A DNA stretch of 64,000 bases from Oscheius tipulae (lineage: Eukaryota > Nematoda > Chromadorea > Rhabditida > Rhabditidae), in the NCBI GenBank assembly GCA_037178975.1, contig JASJZH010000005.1:7960501-8024500 (forward strand). The letters run 5' to 3'. Shown one piece after another: positions 32,675 to 43,520 of the stretch. Numbering within the stretch: the stretch's first letter is position 1; the number at the start of each line of letters is the position of its first letter. Under the pieces are notes generated by a model. It was not told the DNA's origin. It saw nothing but the letters and a program-made list of their open reading frames with translations, and did no database searches. A program made the position numbers and the translations under genes.

Positions 32675-35396
32675 TCAGATTGTAGGATCCATGGAGTCTT
32701 CTCTGACGGGCAGGACGGCCATTCCATCGCTGGGAACCACAGCCAAACGAGACGTTCCGGCTCGATTGCTGGCGAGAATAGACTGCAATGCGAGATTAAT
32801 GAACACGAACTAGACTATAATCTCTTTTATTAAATAATTATTACAGAATCTCTTATCTTAAAAGGTTTCAAACCTTGGGAAGAGGGACACCGACGTCCGA
32901 ATACTGAAGTCCCTCAGGGTAGCGAGTCAGAGGAGCCCTCTCAGGATCATTGTGTCCCTCCAACTCCTGGTAGTGCTTCCTCTGCTGGATCTGGTACATG
33001 ATGAGGGCGATCAGAGCAATGACCAAAAGAATGGATAGTGCCAGAAGGATCCAGGTCACGGTCTGCCATTGAGATGTGCCGGTGATTCTGAAAACGATAA
33101 TAGTTTAGTTTTTCGTAGAAGGGCCGCCGAAAGTAAAAGTACGAAAACTAGGGACTTTCCGGATTGTTTTATAAGGAAATACAAAAGTTGTCAAGTGCGG
33201 AAATCGAACCCGACACCTTTTGCTCTGCAGTCGGTGCGCTGTATAACCGACTGCGTCATGCGTCTTTCGTATACTGAAACTCACTGGTCAAGAAGAGTAG
33301 CTCTCGGCTCGGGACCTCCAACCACATTGTCCGATTCCATGTAGTCTGGCTGAACCTTCTGCACATCCTCCGTCGGCATTTCAGCAACAGGAGGAGCCGG
33401 AGTCGACTTTCCCTTATTTTTGTTCTCGTCCAGCACTGAACTCGGTCCATGTTTGTGAATCTTGTCTAGGAGACCATCTTGGCCTTCCCATTTGCCGCCA
33501 GCTCCTTCCCCTTTGCCGCCAGCTCCTTTCCCTTTGCCGCCAGCTCCTCCCCATTTGCCGCCAGCTCCTCCCCACTTGTCCTTTCCAGAACCCCAATTTG
33601 GCTCGTTCCTATCAAAGACTTCCTTGGCCGCAGCCATGTCCAGGTTCTGCTGAACCTTGGCGTACATCTTCTCGTCCCAGTAGGCCTTCGTTTGATCGTT
33701 CATGATCTTCATCATGAGCCCGGTGATCTCGTTCTTCTTCTGCTGTACCGTGTTCATCTGCTCGATAGCCTCGGCCTCCAACTGATCCAGTTCGTCTTTC
33801 TTCGTCTGAATGTCCGATCTGTACTGGTCGATGGCCTTCTTGTGTTCCTCCTTTCGCTGCTGCTTGGCTTCGGTTCTTCGTTGCAGTTCTTGCTCCATCA
33901 GCTGTTTTAGCTCTTCAAACTCTTGCTTTGCCTGCTCCAGCTTCTGAAATATGACAGTTTTCGTGATCCAAACGCGTTTCAAAGGACGAACTACATGAAG
34001 GAGCTCAACCGTGTCAAAACAGCTGCGTTTTAGGCTCAAGACAACCTTTTCCGGCTTTTCGATATTCTGTAAAGTTGTAGAATAGATTGAGAGTTACAAC
34101 TTTCCAGAACATTGGAAAGTTCGAAAGGGGGATGCGGGCTCGATGAAGATGTCGCGGCGCGCCAAGAAGCAATTTGGTTTCATACGTCTCGGGATCAAGA
34201 CAGCATTTTCGGACTTTTGGATGTTCGATAGCCTCGAAGTTGTAGCCCTTGACTTTTTCTATAATTTTGCAGAGCATCAGCAAGCAAAAGTATGTTGTGT
34301 TGATCTCAAAAATTGACTCTACCCTTCGTACTCAAACATCGGAAGCGTATAATTCTGACGGGACGTATTTATGAAAGATTCTACCTGTTTCTGTTTGTCC
34401 CATGCCTGCTTCTTGGCCTCATTCATCTTGTTGACCCAGTCACTCCACTTCGTCTGCATCTGATCGATGGAGTTCTTGTAGTCGTCCAGTTGTTGCTTCT
34501 TGGTCTCAGCCGCCTCCTGTACCTTCTCATCCCACTTCTTCTTCAGCTCGTTGTACAGATCGATCGTCTGCTGTTTCTCCCTCTCCTTCTCCTCCTTTTT
34601 ATAGTCAGAGAAGATCTGGAAGGCCTTCTTCAGCTCGTCCATAACCTCCTGTCGGTGAGCAGCCTTCTCGGCCTCGCGTTGCTCCTTAGCTTGTTGAAAT
34701 TGCTGAAAATACACAATTGAAAATACCGATTCCTACTCACGTCGTAAGTTTCCTTGATCTTGTCCGCTTGCTCCTTGAACTTCTGGTTCATGGCATCGAT
34801 CAGCTCTTGAAGTTTGGCCTGTTCGTCTTGCTTCTTCTGTCTGGAATCAAGATTCCGTACATACTGTCTCTCACAAAATACGTTATTTTCTGGATCTAGA
34901 CGGCATTTCTGAACTTTCTGATGTTCTGCAAAGCTGTAGAGCAGACCAAGAGCTACAACTTTATAGAATATTATTAAACCAAAAATTGTTATCTTGAGCA
35001 AAAAAAATGAGAATCCAAATCACGTCTTGGACGTCTCATCATCGATATCCATTCAAGCACAGATTTTTGAGCTTTACGATATTCTGCAAATTTGTAGCCC
35101 TTGACCTGCTCTACAACTTTGCATAATATCGGAAAGTCTTTAAACGTCGTCTTGGGCCAGAAAACAGCATATTTTAATGTGAGCTTCTATTCTGGATAGC
35201 TTACCTGAAGGCCTCAAAGTCATTCTTCCACTGCTCTTTCAGTTCCGCCTCAACGTCCAGGAATTGCTAGAATCTGGATATTCACATAGAAACGGAGTCC
35301 AAATACCTGGAACAGATCGGCAGACGACGGTTCCTCCTGTGCTCGTCCCAAACTCACGGCCGCTAAGAACACTGGTAATAGAAAGAGGAGCTTCAT
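32675..35396 (-). CDS. Signal-peptide, coiled-coil, single-pass membrane protein (paralogue A)
   Basis: Seven exons in consistent phase: 35307-35396, 35205-35266, 34741-34840, 34385-34702, 33285-33943, 32874-33087 and 32675-32782, giving 516 residues. The ATG follows CTGTTCAG by one base, a likely trans-splice site. Residues 1-19 are a signal peptide (MKLLFLLPVFLAAVSLGRAQ). Residues about 25-300 are Lys/Glu/Gln-rich amphipathic helix or coiled coil. A Gly-rich block of heptad-length repeats (WGGAGGK, GKGAGGK, GEGAGGK) follows, then a Pro-rich juxtamembrane stretch. Next come TGTSQWQTVTW, one span (ILLALSILLVIALIALIMYQ) and a tail with RKHYQELEGHNDPERAPLTR. The partner gene B has the same plan, junction phases and motifs. 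Type I topology is inferred. Function and family are not recognised. Its introns carry several MITE copies. Confidence 0.78.
33195..33262 (-). repeat. tRNA-derived SINE-like head in gene A intron
   Basis: The minus strand reads GACGCAGTCGGTTATACAGC (A box), GCACCGACT and GTGTCGGGTTCGATTTCCGC (B box). It lies between the juxtamembrane and membrane-span exons. Confidence 0.6.
34034..34135. repeat. Palindromic MITE-like element in gene A intron
   Basis: CTCAAGACAACCTTTTCCGG ... GATATTCTGTAAAGTTGTAG and its mirror GAGTTACAACTTTCCAGAACATTGG. Confidence 0.7.
34194..34306. repeat. Palindromic MITE-like element in gene A intron
   Basis: TCAAGACAGCATTTTCGGAC ... TTGTAGCCCTTGAC and TTGCAGAGCATCAGCAAGC ... 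TGTTGATCTC. Adjacent to the copy at 34034-34135 in the same intron. Confidence 0.7.
34893..35000. repeat. Palindromic MITE-like element in gene A intron
   Basis: TCTAGACGGCATTTCTGAAC, TTTCTGATGTTCTGCAAAGC, TGTAGAGCAGACCAAGAGCT, then ACAACTTTATAGAATATT: a good left half and a diverged right half. Confidence 0.7.
35052..35158. repeat. Palindromic MITE-like element in gene A intron
   Basis: TCAAGCACAGATTTTTGAGC ... GATATTCTGCAAATTTGTAG, then CTGCTCTACAACTTTGCATA and ATATCGGAAAGTCTTTAAAC ending in GTCGTCTTGG. Close to full length. Confidence 0.7.
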
Positions 35397-36693
35397 CCTG
35401 AACAGTATTGGTATTTTCGAATTGTGAAAGATAAGTAGAGAGTTCTAAATGACAATGTGACTCGTGCCTCTCTTATCAGGTGTGTAGAAAAAGAGGAGCT
35501 GTTGGTGATTATGCTTTGTAGCCGAAAACAGTTTCATTAGGTTGCGCCAATCGGAGTTTGGAGCTTATACTGCGCACCAACTCTTAATCAAAGACGTCGA
35601 TACACAGTTGTTTGTCTAATCCAACTGCGTATCGAAGCCTATGGCTTAGAGTTGGTGCGCAGCCAGTAGTTTTGGTTCATCGAAAAGATAACAAAAGTAG
35701 GATTCCGGGAAGTGCAGGCATGGCTTATCTCTCGGGCTACTAACTTGCGACATTGGGGCAACTGTAAAGATAGGACAGCCAGTCAATAAGCACAAATAGG
35801 AGCCGACTGTCGAGTCCCATATCATTGTTTTCTGTTTGTGTGTGTGCCTTATCTACTTGATCATGCGACGCGAGAGGCACTTCGAACTAGTAACATCTTG
35901 AGAGTCAAAGTCGGAAGAAGACAGAAGGAAGCTCTGTGTTATCTGGCTAGGAGGGTAATCTTATCATAAGTTTTGACCCGAGAGATTGACTAGGAATGGC
36001 CGAACGTGCCGAAAATCACAAGCCCGGGCCGGTTTGTAAACGGCATGCAATGGACCTAGGATTGGACAAACCACAGTGCGCATTTTTAGCCGTAGATGAA
36101 AACTTCGACACCCATTATGAACATAAGCTAGTTAGACTGTGTCGAGCCTATGCTCAAAATTGGTGTCATGTTTTCTTTGTTAGATTGTCTTCTCCCGAAA
36201 AAATGTGCCATACTGACGCGCGCCCGGTCAACACTAGCACGGCGAAATCAGTCACCTGGATGGATCACTCTCACCCTTACTGCCTCGGCGTTTGAGCTAG
36301 TTCGTATGTTAGAATTTCAGTATGTGCCGTCCAATGTAGTCTGAAGCAAATATCGTGCCTATTATACTCGTCCCAAACACGATATTCATGTCAACAAACA
36401 GATCGAAATCTATCAAAAAGCCGTTTTTGGACGGTAGACTTCACCGATTATAGCTAAACCGAATAAAGACAAGATTGTGAGCCAAGTCTATTTGCCTAAA
36501 AGAGCAATGGTAAAATAAGAATAGTCGTCACTATCAGTTGATTAGTTCATAAACAAGGAGAAAGTAGTCTGTAGACATGCTCTAGGACACAACATCTTGG
36601 ACACAAAACATAAAGATCTGTTTGTCTGACTGAGTAATCTGGTCTTGATCATCAGTATAACACGTTTACTTTAGCCATGATCAGAAAAGAGAT
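35397..36693. other. Spacer between paralogues A and B
   Basis: Contains a second kind of palindrome (35570-35662). No gene is seen; the open frames at about 35996-36344 show no splice chain or recognisable product. Confidence 0.5.
35570..35662. repeat. Second palindromic element family, copy 1
   Basis: GCGCACCAACTCTTAATCAA, CGTCGATACACAGTTG, a short loop, then CAACTGCGTATCGAAGCCTA and TTAGAGTTGGTGCGC. The outer 14 to 15 bases pair exactly. A related unit lies at 48090-48170. Confidence 0.75.
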
Positions 36694-39394
36694 TCAAAAG
36701 TCCTGGCGCAATTCCAGCTTCGGGTAAATCGGATGTGCCCCATCGTCGCCGGGTAGTCTCTCGTACTTGAGTCGCCGCGTGTTCTGGAATATTTTTTTTG
36801 AAAACGTTTTAGTCTATTGGTAGGGAATAGCACCACGTCTCCACTATCGACGCAATCGGGTACTTGTGTGATACGTGCAACACTAGTTGCAACGCCAAAG
36901 ATGGCAAGTGGAGAATTACTGAGGATTTAGTTGACACGCCAGTTGTAACTAGAAGATAGGCACGGCACTATTGCTAAATTTGTGATAGCCCAACTGTGAG
37001 GTTGGAAAGAGGACAGGGTGACTTTACCTAGACCCGGTTTACTGAGAAGGACTTTTTGACAGTTCGTTATGGGACCCAAGTGAAGGAAAATCCGAAGAAG
37101 AGTTTAAGCGGTATACAGTCGATGTATCAGTAAATTTGCCGACCTGATACAGGATGGTTCCGAGGAGAGCCACCGCCAGGAAGACACAGATTGCCAGCAG
37201 GATCCATGTCACATTTTGCCAGGTTGAGGTGCCGGTCAACCTAAAAGTCGAGATTGAATGGCAATAGATACTACTCACTGGTCCAGGAAGGTAGCCTTGA
37301 CTGCAGCTTCTGCCGGAGCCGGTTCTCCAGAAGTTACAGAGCTTCCAGCCCAGACGATCTTCGCATAGATCTGGTCCCAGAACTCCTTGACGGCCGCATC
37401 TTTCTCTTTTTTCTTCTTAATCGCGTTTTGGATCAATGAGGACAGGATGACTTTCACGTCTTCCCATTTCTGGAACCTTTTTTTCACGAACTATCTTGTC
37501 CCACCTGAGCCTTCTCCTCTTCTTTTGCCGCCTTCCAAGCCGAAAACTTGGTCTTCAAGTTGGTGAAAAACTCGTGGATGGCCGGCTTCATCTGCTCAAT
37601 AGCCTCCTGTCTCTCCTTCTTCTTCTCAGCCTTCCGTATCCTGGTCGTATTGGCAATCGCTTCAAAAACGGTGAAAAGTTCCTGGACAAGCTGCTGCTTC
37701 TCCACGACTGTCAAATCCTTCTGAACTTTTTGAATAGGGCTGTAGAAGTGAAAAAAACTCACAGGGAGCAGAGATCGAGTCTCAACCTCTGCAGCTTTCT
37801 GTGCGTGTTCTTTCTTGATCTGAAACAGTTGGCTACTATTGAATAGTTGGATGGTTCAAAAATAAGAAGCCACTACCGTAACCCTTTTGTTCTTGTGGCG
37901 GGACCCTCTCAGCAAGCGAACATTGAATACTCAGCCAAGGCTAAAGGACTCTGGGCTATTTGTCCTGCCACGAAATCAAATTGCTTACGGTCAAAGAGGG
38001 GCGGAATTCGGAATATGCGGAGGTGCTGCATTTGGGCAAGTTATCGTAGTCATTTTTGATACGCGGCCTCTATGTTATAGGAGTTGGTGCGTGCTTCAAA
38101 GCCAAAATGGCACCCACCGCATATTCCGCATTTCGCCCTCTCAGATTACGGTAGTGATCGATTTTTCTTTTAAACAAACCATACCTTTGTCTTAATCTCA
38201 TCCACCTTCCCACTGATTTTCTGCTTTATTTCGTTCCATCTCTGCTGGAACACTTTTTTCTTTTGGGCTCGCTCAGCTTCTTTTGCTGTTCTCTGCTCTT
38301 CAATTTCTGCTTTCAAGTCCTGCAAGCTTTGGACTCTTTTTTTCAAGAATGTAAAAAAAAAACATTGTTAGGCTGCTTGATTGACACGTACTCGCAGCCT
38401 GAGCAGAAGAATAGCCAGAGTTTGGTAATCAGATAACCAATATGACAGTCAAAAACTATAAACTGGACCGTCACACAAAGAAAGGGTCAGAAGAAGAAAA
38501 GACAAAAGTAAGAGTGTACGGAACAGAGAATCGAGTAAGCTACTTTAACCATCTGACAGTTTATGGTTAACTGGCTTTCCAAACAGTTCATTTTCATGCT
38601 GTCTATCTCCGACTCTGGCCAGCTCGTGGTTCAACGTTCTGGTCGACATTTCTACTGTTTACCGAACTATCTGACACTCCTCTTGTCTTGATACTTTTAT
38701 GATATACAGACGCAGTATTTCCTACAACTCAATCGCAAACGAATTACCAAAAAATTTGAAATTTTTTTGTAGCACCAATACTTCAATTGAAACTTTTTTG
38801 TAGCACCAATACTTCAACTTTGCTTCTTATATTGCTGTTCTGCTAAGAAAAAAAATAAGAACTATTGGGAAAATACGTCCGTGTATCATCAAAGTACCTT
38901 CGTCTTTTCTTAAGAGTGTTTGGAGTCTCGAGCCTCTACTTCAGAGACTCCCCTGTGTCTCATGACTTCGTCTAATATCCGATCGCCGTCTAGATTGTTC
39001 AATCTATGTAACACTGCTTGCTGCTCGTCAAGAATAAAAGTGTTTGCCATTAGTCGGTGACGATAGACTGTCAAACTCACGTTGATCTTGGTCTCCTGCT
39101 CCTGTTTCAGTTTCTCCCAAAGTTCCTTGAACTTCTCAATGCTGTCTCCATTGGAATCCTTCAAGAAAATTCAGAACCAAATAGAGAAAAACAGACCGGC
39201 AAGTCCGTGACAGCCACAGAATGACTGGCCCGATAGCTGTCAATGGTTCCCTGCAGTTTAGCTGCCAGATCCTCTCGGATCAGGCCATCTGGCCTGACAT
39301 ATTCCTCGGCCAACTCCTTCTTCAAAGTTTCGATTTTATCGAAGATTCCCGAGCCGAAAACGGAGGAAAATAGTAGAAAAACAAGGAGCAGCAT
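36694..39394 (-). CDS. Signal-peptide, helical, single-pass membrane protein (paralogue B)
   Basis: Exons 39197-39394, 39081-39158, 38185-38319, 37763-37819, 37505-37720, 37279-37469, 37144-37240 and 36694-36783 hold phase and give 353 residues. An extra exon inside 38320-39080 cannot be excluded. Residues 1-15 are a signal peptide (MLLLVFLLFSSVFGS). A Lys/Glu-rich helical ectodomain follows, then ATFLDQ, TGTSTWQNVTW, a span (ILLAICVFLAVALLGTILYQ) and a tail with RRLKYERLPGDDGAHP. The tail aligns with that of A (aromatic, acidic Gly-x-x-Asp, Pro, Tyr-Pro). The intron before the span is phase 2 in both genes and the one after it phase 0. The ATG lies 163 bp from the cyclophilin stop on the same strand, so co-transcription is possible. 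No obvious TTTCAG precedes the ATG. Function unknown. Confidence 0.72.
37871..38156. repeat. Fold-back MITE-like element with 11-bp terminal inverted repeats, in gene B intron
   Basis: CACTACCGTAA at the left end and TTACGGTAGTG at the right end are exact mirrors. Inside, AGAGGGGCGGAATTCGGAAT with ATGCGGAGGTGCTGCATTTGG pairs with CCAAAATGGCACCCACCGCA with TATTCCGCATTTCGCCCTCT. No target-site duplication is evident in the immediate flanks. It fills most of the intron 37820-38184. Confidence 0.65.
38756..38821. repeat. Tandem duplication of about 32 bp
   Basis: TTTTTTTGTAGCACCAATAC with TTCAATTGAAA is followed directly by a near-identical TTTTTTGTAGCACCAATACT unit. It lies in a large intron of gene B. 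Confidence 0.75.
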
Positions 39395-39557
39395 TTTGTG
39401 CGGTGGTTGCCTCGTCTCCTTATCAACAAACGGTCGATTAGATAGAGAGCTAGTCAATGAAACCACAGAATTTATTTGAGAGAGGAGATGTTCAAAAATT
39501 GGACAAGGATATAACATAAAATTAGCCGTAAGGTTGAGGAAACCTGACAAGGAGAGT

Positions 39558-41969
39558 TTAGCTCGACGAGCGGGAGCGCCGACGGCGAGTATCACGAGAT
39601 CGGGAACGCCGACGACGCTGGTCGCGACTGGAACTTCTGTCACGACGACGGCGATCGCGGCTGCGACTGCGCTTGTGATCACGGCTCGAGCTGCGATCAC
39701 GACCAGCCCGGCGACGTTCGGGAGACCTCTTCCGCTCGTGAGATCGAGAACGACGACGATCACGGGACCGGCTACGAGAACGACGTCCACGCGAGTGGGA
39801 ACGTGAACGAGACCGACGTCTTTCGGGGGTCTTGGACCTAGAAAGATGATTTTTATAACGAGCCCACCACGGTGAGTTAGTGCGCCAAATTGTATGAAAT
39901 TGATTTTAGCCTAAAATATGCAAAAATGAAAGTATCGAAATTGTTTTACGATGCTTTAGGAAGCTGCAAAACGTTTGTGAAGTATGGAGAATCGAACACG
40001 ACCCTTTGAGGATCGGTAGTGAGCGCACTAACCGTACCGCTAAACGAAAAGTTCGTAGCCGACATTAAGAAATAGCTAAATATATGTCTACAAACCTGGA
40101 ATGAGACCTTTCCTTGTTGGCGGCAGCCTTTTCCTTCTCCTCCTCCTTCTCATCCTCATCCTTTTCTTTCTTACTTTTCAACTCTGCCTCCTCCTTGGCC
40201 TGCTGTTGTTCCTTCTCCTCTCGCTCCCTCTCCTTCAGAGCTTCCAAAGCACGAGCCTGTTCCTGAAAATGTCCAAAAGTTGTTGTTTTGATGTTTTTAT
40301 AGGGGGTAAACACCAGGCTAAGCATTTCTATTGTTCTATGCCGTTTACCAAGTCCCGAGTCAAGCGCTCATCTACTACAGGACGACATTAAGGGCAATAG
40401 GGGAATACATGACTTTTGACTGGGTCAAGAGCCAGAGCGATAGACCATTTGTGTGCTGAGTAAAATATCAGCGACTACAGGTCACCGCACTAGAACTTGG
40501 GACATTTTTCTGTCCGATTCATCTGTCCGGATACATCCATGAACCAAAATAGTGAAGATTCGGCTACTTACCCTGGCCTCATCTCCCTCATTATCACTCT
40601 CATCCTCCGAATGACTAAGATCCACGCCTTCCGCGTCGCTGTGAACGCTGCGAGGGGAGGCTTCGATGGCCGTCTCGGTCTATAACATTTCTCTAGAAAG
40701 ATTCCACAAAGACAACGGACCTTAATCTCGGTCTCCTTCTCAGCAGGAACGACGTCTTCATTAGCATCAGCGTGAGTGCCTCGCATACGTCGGACGACGG
40801 TCTCTCCACCGCCCAGCCGTTCTCGCTCCGAGTGAAGATCGTCCAAGGTTTTGAGACGTTTCTAAAAAATGGGGTATTTCGTGGCAGAACGAGAAAAATA
40901 CCGTTTCGCGTGACCAATGAGGAGGAGTGGTGCTTCTGTCGCGCTGGAAGCGCATGACACCCCGCCCTTTGGTTTTGATACCGGTAGACCTTTCGATTCT
41001 CTCGTTACGATCCCTCCGTCCCGAGTCGCGACGATCGTCACGACGATGACGGTCTCGACTACGAGATCTGTCACGCCGTCTGTCGCTGCCACGTCGGTCA
41101 TGACGATCCCGGCTCCGACTGCGACGACGGCGATCATCGTTCTTCTTCTTGCGGTCTTCCGGGGTACGAGAGCGCCTCATCAGGTACGAGTGCTGATTGG
41201 CGGGCTCCGGCGGGAGATCTTCAGCCTTCACAGTCGATATTTGAATGTCAGCCTTGCCGTTCTCCTTCTCCTCCTCGCTGCTGCTTGAGTGTCTTCGTTT
41301 TTTCTTGCTGCTTTTCTCGTTGTCCGAACTAAACTTTCAGCTTTGAAACCCATAAAATAGTTTAGACTCACTCGTCCTCACGACGCTCAGTCTGTCTCTT
41401 CCTGACCAACTCGCCACAGCGGAGGATCTCAACATCCGCAATCGGCTTCGACTTGCCGTCGACCTTCAGAAGCTCCATCTTTTGGACGACCTCGGTTCCG
41501 CTGACTACGCGGCCGAAGACGACATGTTTTCCGTTGAGATGGGGCGTGGGACGCGTGGTAATGAAGAACTGCGAGCCGTTCGTGTTCGGTCCCTTGTTGG
41601 CCATCGAGAGCAAGAAGGGCTGGTCGTGTTTGGCAATAAAGGGCTCATCCTCGAACATGCCGCCGTAGATCGATTCGCCGCCGGTACCGTTACCGTCAGT
41701 GAAGTCTCCTCCCTGATTTTTTTAAATCAAATGGATACCAAAAACGCCTGTACCTGACACATAAAATCCTTGATGATCCTGTGGAAGCAGGAGCCCTTGT
41801 AGTTGAGAGGAACTCCGCGTTTGCCGGTTCCGGCATCGCCGGTACAAAGTCTAATAAAGTTCTCCGTGGTTCGTGGAGCTAAATCATCGAATAGCTCGAA
41901 GACAATGCGACCTTCCTCGCTGCCATCTATTCCAATATCTAGATAGCATCGACGACGGTTCTTCGCCAT
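39558..41969 (-). CDS. SR-rich nuclear cyclophilin (peptidyl-prolyl isomerase, PPIG-like)
   Basis: Seven exons: 41754-41969, 41372-41712, 40902-41328, 40721-40861, 40572-40679, 40096-40262 and 39558-39837, giving 559 residues. The ATG directly follows CCGTTTTCAG. Residues about 5-180 are a cyclophilin domain with [38 protein letters not shown] and [14 protein letters not shown]. The catalytic Arg of FHRII and the QFFI and HVVFG sites are present, so prolyl isomerase activity is expected. The remainder is low-complexity: several Arg-Ser dipeptide blocks ([12 protein letters not shown]), a Lys/Glu coiled region, and a C-terminal RS domain ending RRRRSRSSS. This plan is that of nuclear, splicing-associated cyclophilins such as PPIG/NKTR. 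A plus-strand start is not needed; upstream in-frame sequence lacks a better ATG. Confidence 0.9.
39985..40055 (-). repeat. tRNA-derived SINE-like head in cyclophilin intron
   Basis: The minus strand reads GCGGTACGGTTAGTGCGCTC (A-box region) and GGTCGTGTTCGATTCTCC (B box). The arms do not fold as a tRNA. Confidence 0.55.
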
Positions 41970-42301
41970 CTGAAAACGGAAGACTCTACACGAGAAACGA
42001 CGAATAAAGTGAGGGCAAGGATTATGCAGAATTCGAATTCGCCAGCGCTGCACACTAACGGGCATTGACAGATTCTTTCGCTGCGAGACCTTTTCTACCA
42101 ATCTCGACACGCGACATAACTCGTGAAGGCCTCTATCAAGTATAAAACGGCTTTTGACAAAAACCTGTCTCAGAGAAGAACGTATGAACAATTAGTACAA
42201 GCTCTGACAAAGGTTTAGTATTGAAAATGAATGAACAAATAGGATAATAACAGATTTATACGACATAGCTTTTATTTCAATGTCATAACAACGGCAACAA
42301 T

Positions 42302-42617
42302 TTACTTCAGCTCCTTGACTTGAATTCCAGGGGGCAGAGACTGCTTCAGCTTATCAGCCTTCTCCTTGTCCTGAAAAATGATCGTGAGAAACTCGTTTGT
42401 ATTTTTTGGGGAAAAACACGTTCATCCCAGTATTGGTAACAGTCAAAACGTAAGAAAATCGAGAAAAACTTACATTAACAACCAGGGTGTACAGGTACTT
42501 GCTGCAGCGAACCTTGAACTTAGTGTTCTCCTTGTTCTTCTTGATCTTGACCGACTTGGCGTCCTTCCTGCGGGCCTTCACGAGGAATTCCTTGATTTCG
42601 TGGATCTGCTTCGGCAT
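42302..42617 (-). CDS. rpl-38: 60S ribosomal protein L38 (eL38)
   Basis: Two exons (42474-42617, 42302-42370) give exactly 70 residues, the size of eukaryotic eL38. The sequence starts [20 protein letters not shown], continues with the [20 protein letters not shown] core, and ends [11 protein letters not shown], all family hallmarks. It is a small structural protein of the large ribosomal subunit. An acceptor (TTTCCTGCAG) 10 bases before the ATG marks a leader-intron or trans-splice site. It is upstream of the cyclophilin on the same strand (333-bp gap) and divergent from the gene at 43521. Confidence 0.96.
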
Positions 42618-43520
42618 GTTGAATTACCTGCAGGAAAAATCTCATTGCACGGCACATTTTGTGAGAAAAGAAAGAAAACAGTGCAGGAAAGTAAATCTCG
42701 GAAATTTCCGAGCCAAATTTTGCAAAATGGATCACTACGATTACAGAACGTACTTACAGTTTTTACATACTTTTTGTGCCTCTTTTACAGTGAAATCAAG
42801 CGAAAAAAAAGTATTCAACAGGGAAAATTCCAGGTAAAGGGAGCAGAAAAGTTTAGGAAAAGGAAATCAAAGTGGGAAAATTAAAGGACTGCCTCGGGTT
42901 ACGGTAGCATTAGCGCGCGGTTTCTCCACAATTCAAATTTTTTAGAGAAAGTTTAGTTTTCCTTTACCAGCTCCTTCTCGCTTTTTCTCTTCTCTCATAC
43001 CCCAAACTTTGCCCTAAAACTCTTTGGCAGATATACGTTACCCCCTTTCAATGCTGCAAGTGACATGTGTTCGGCTAGAACCCGTCTGCACAAAAATACA
43101 GCCACGTAGCCCTTTCAGCTGCAACGAGAACAAGCATCGCAACCGCACCGCCCATTTGCTTACATGTTATTTTCTCTAAAATTTGAATATGATGACCATA
43201 TTTCGGAAATGTGGAGTTGATATTGCGATAACGATCGAGTTTTCCATACCTTTATCTGGTTGAAACGGTGTGAAGGCCGTAGCTGGAGGTGAATCGATCA
43301 AAAACGTTCCTCTCTCCCTATCCAATCAATATGAGCACTCTTTTATGCAGTTTTTCGAGTGTGAGGTGTTGTTAGAGCGATATTTCGCTGTTTAGAAACC
43401 GAGAGACTGCTTTACCGTTGTTTTTTATTCCCGAAACCTCAAATTTGGGTTTCGCACGTATGTCATCGTTCCTTTCCCTCTTCTTCGTACTCAAAACATG
43501 GAAATATTTCAGTGGTCGGC
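42618..43520. other. Divergent promoter region (rpl-38 / small mitochondrial gene)
   Basis: Lies between head-to-head genes of housekeeping type. It should contain both promoters, but no TATA box is obvious. A trans-splice-like acceptor (ATATTTCAG) ends at 43512. No gene is seen. Confidence 0.5.

Noticed and set aside
33462-33910. Plus-strand Pro/Leu-rich open frames opposite gene A
   Set aside because: Antisense shadows of Lys/Glu-rich coiled-coil exons; no splice sites or start context on that strand.
37039-37143. Tail of gene B read straight through from the membrane exon
   Set aside because: Splicing at CAG|GTCGGC to the exon at 36694-36783 gives a tail that matches paralogue A, which the read-through does not.
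38910-39164. Extension of gene B exon 2 through 39080 to a stop at 38910
   Set aside because: A strong GTGAGT donor follows KIN at 39081, and the extension lacks the Lys/Glu character of the other exons. I treat it as intron, though a hidden exon cannot be excluded.
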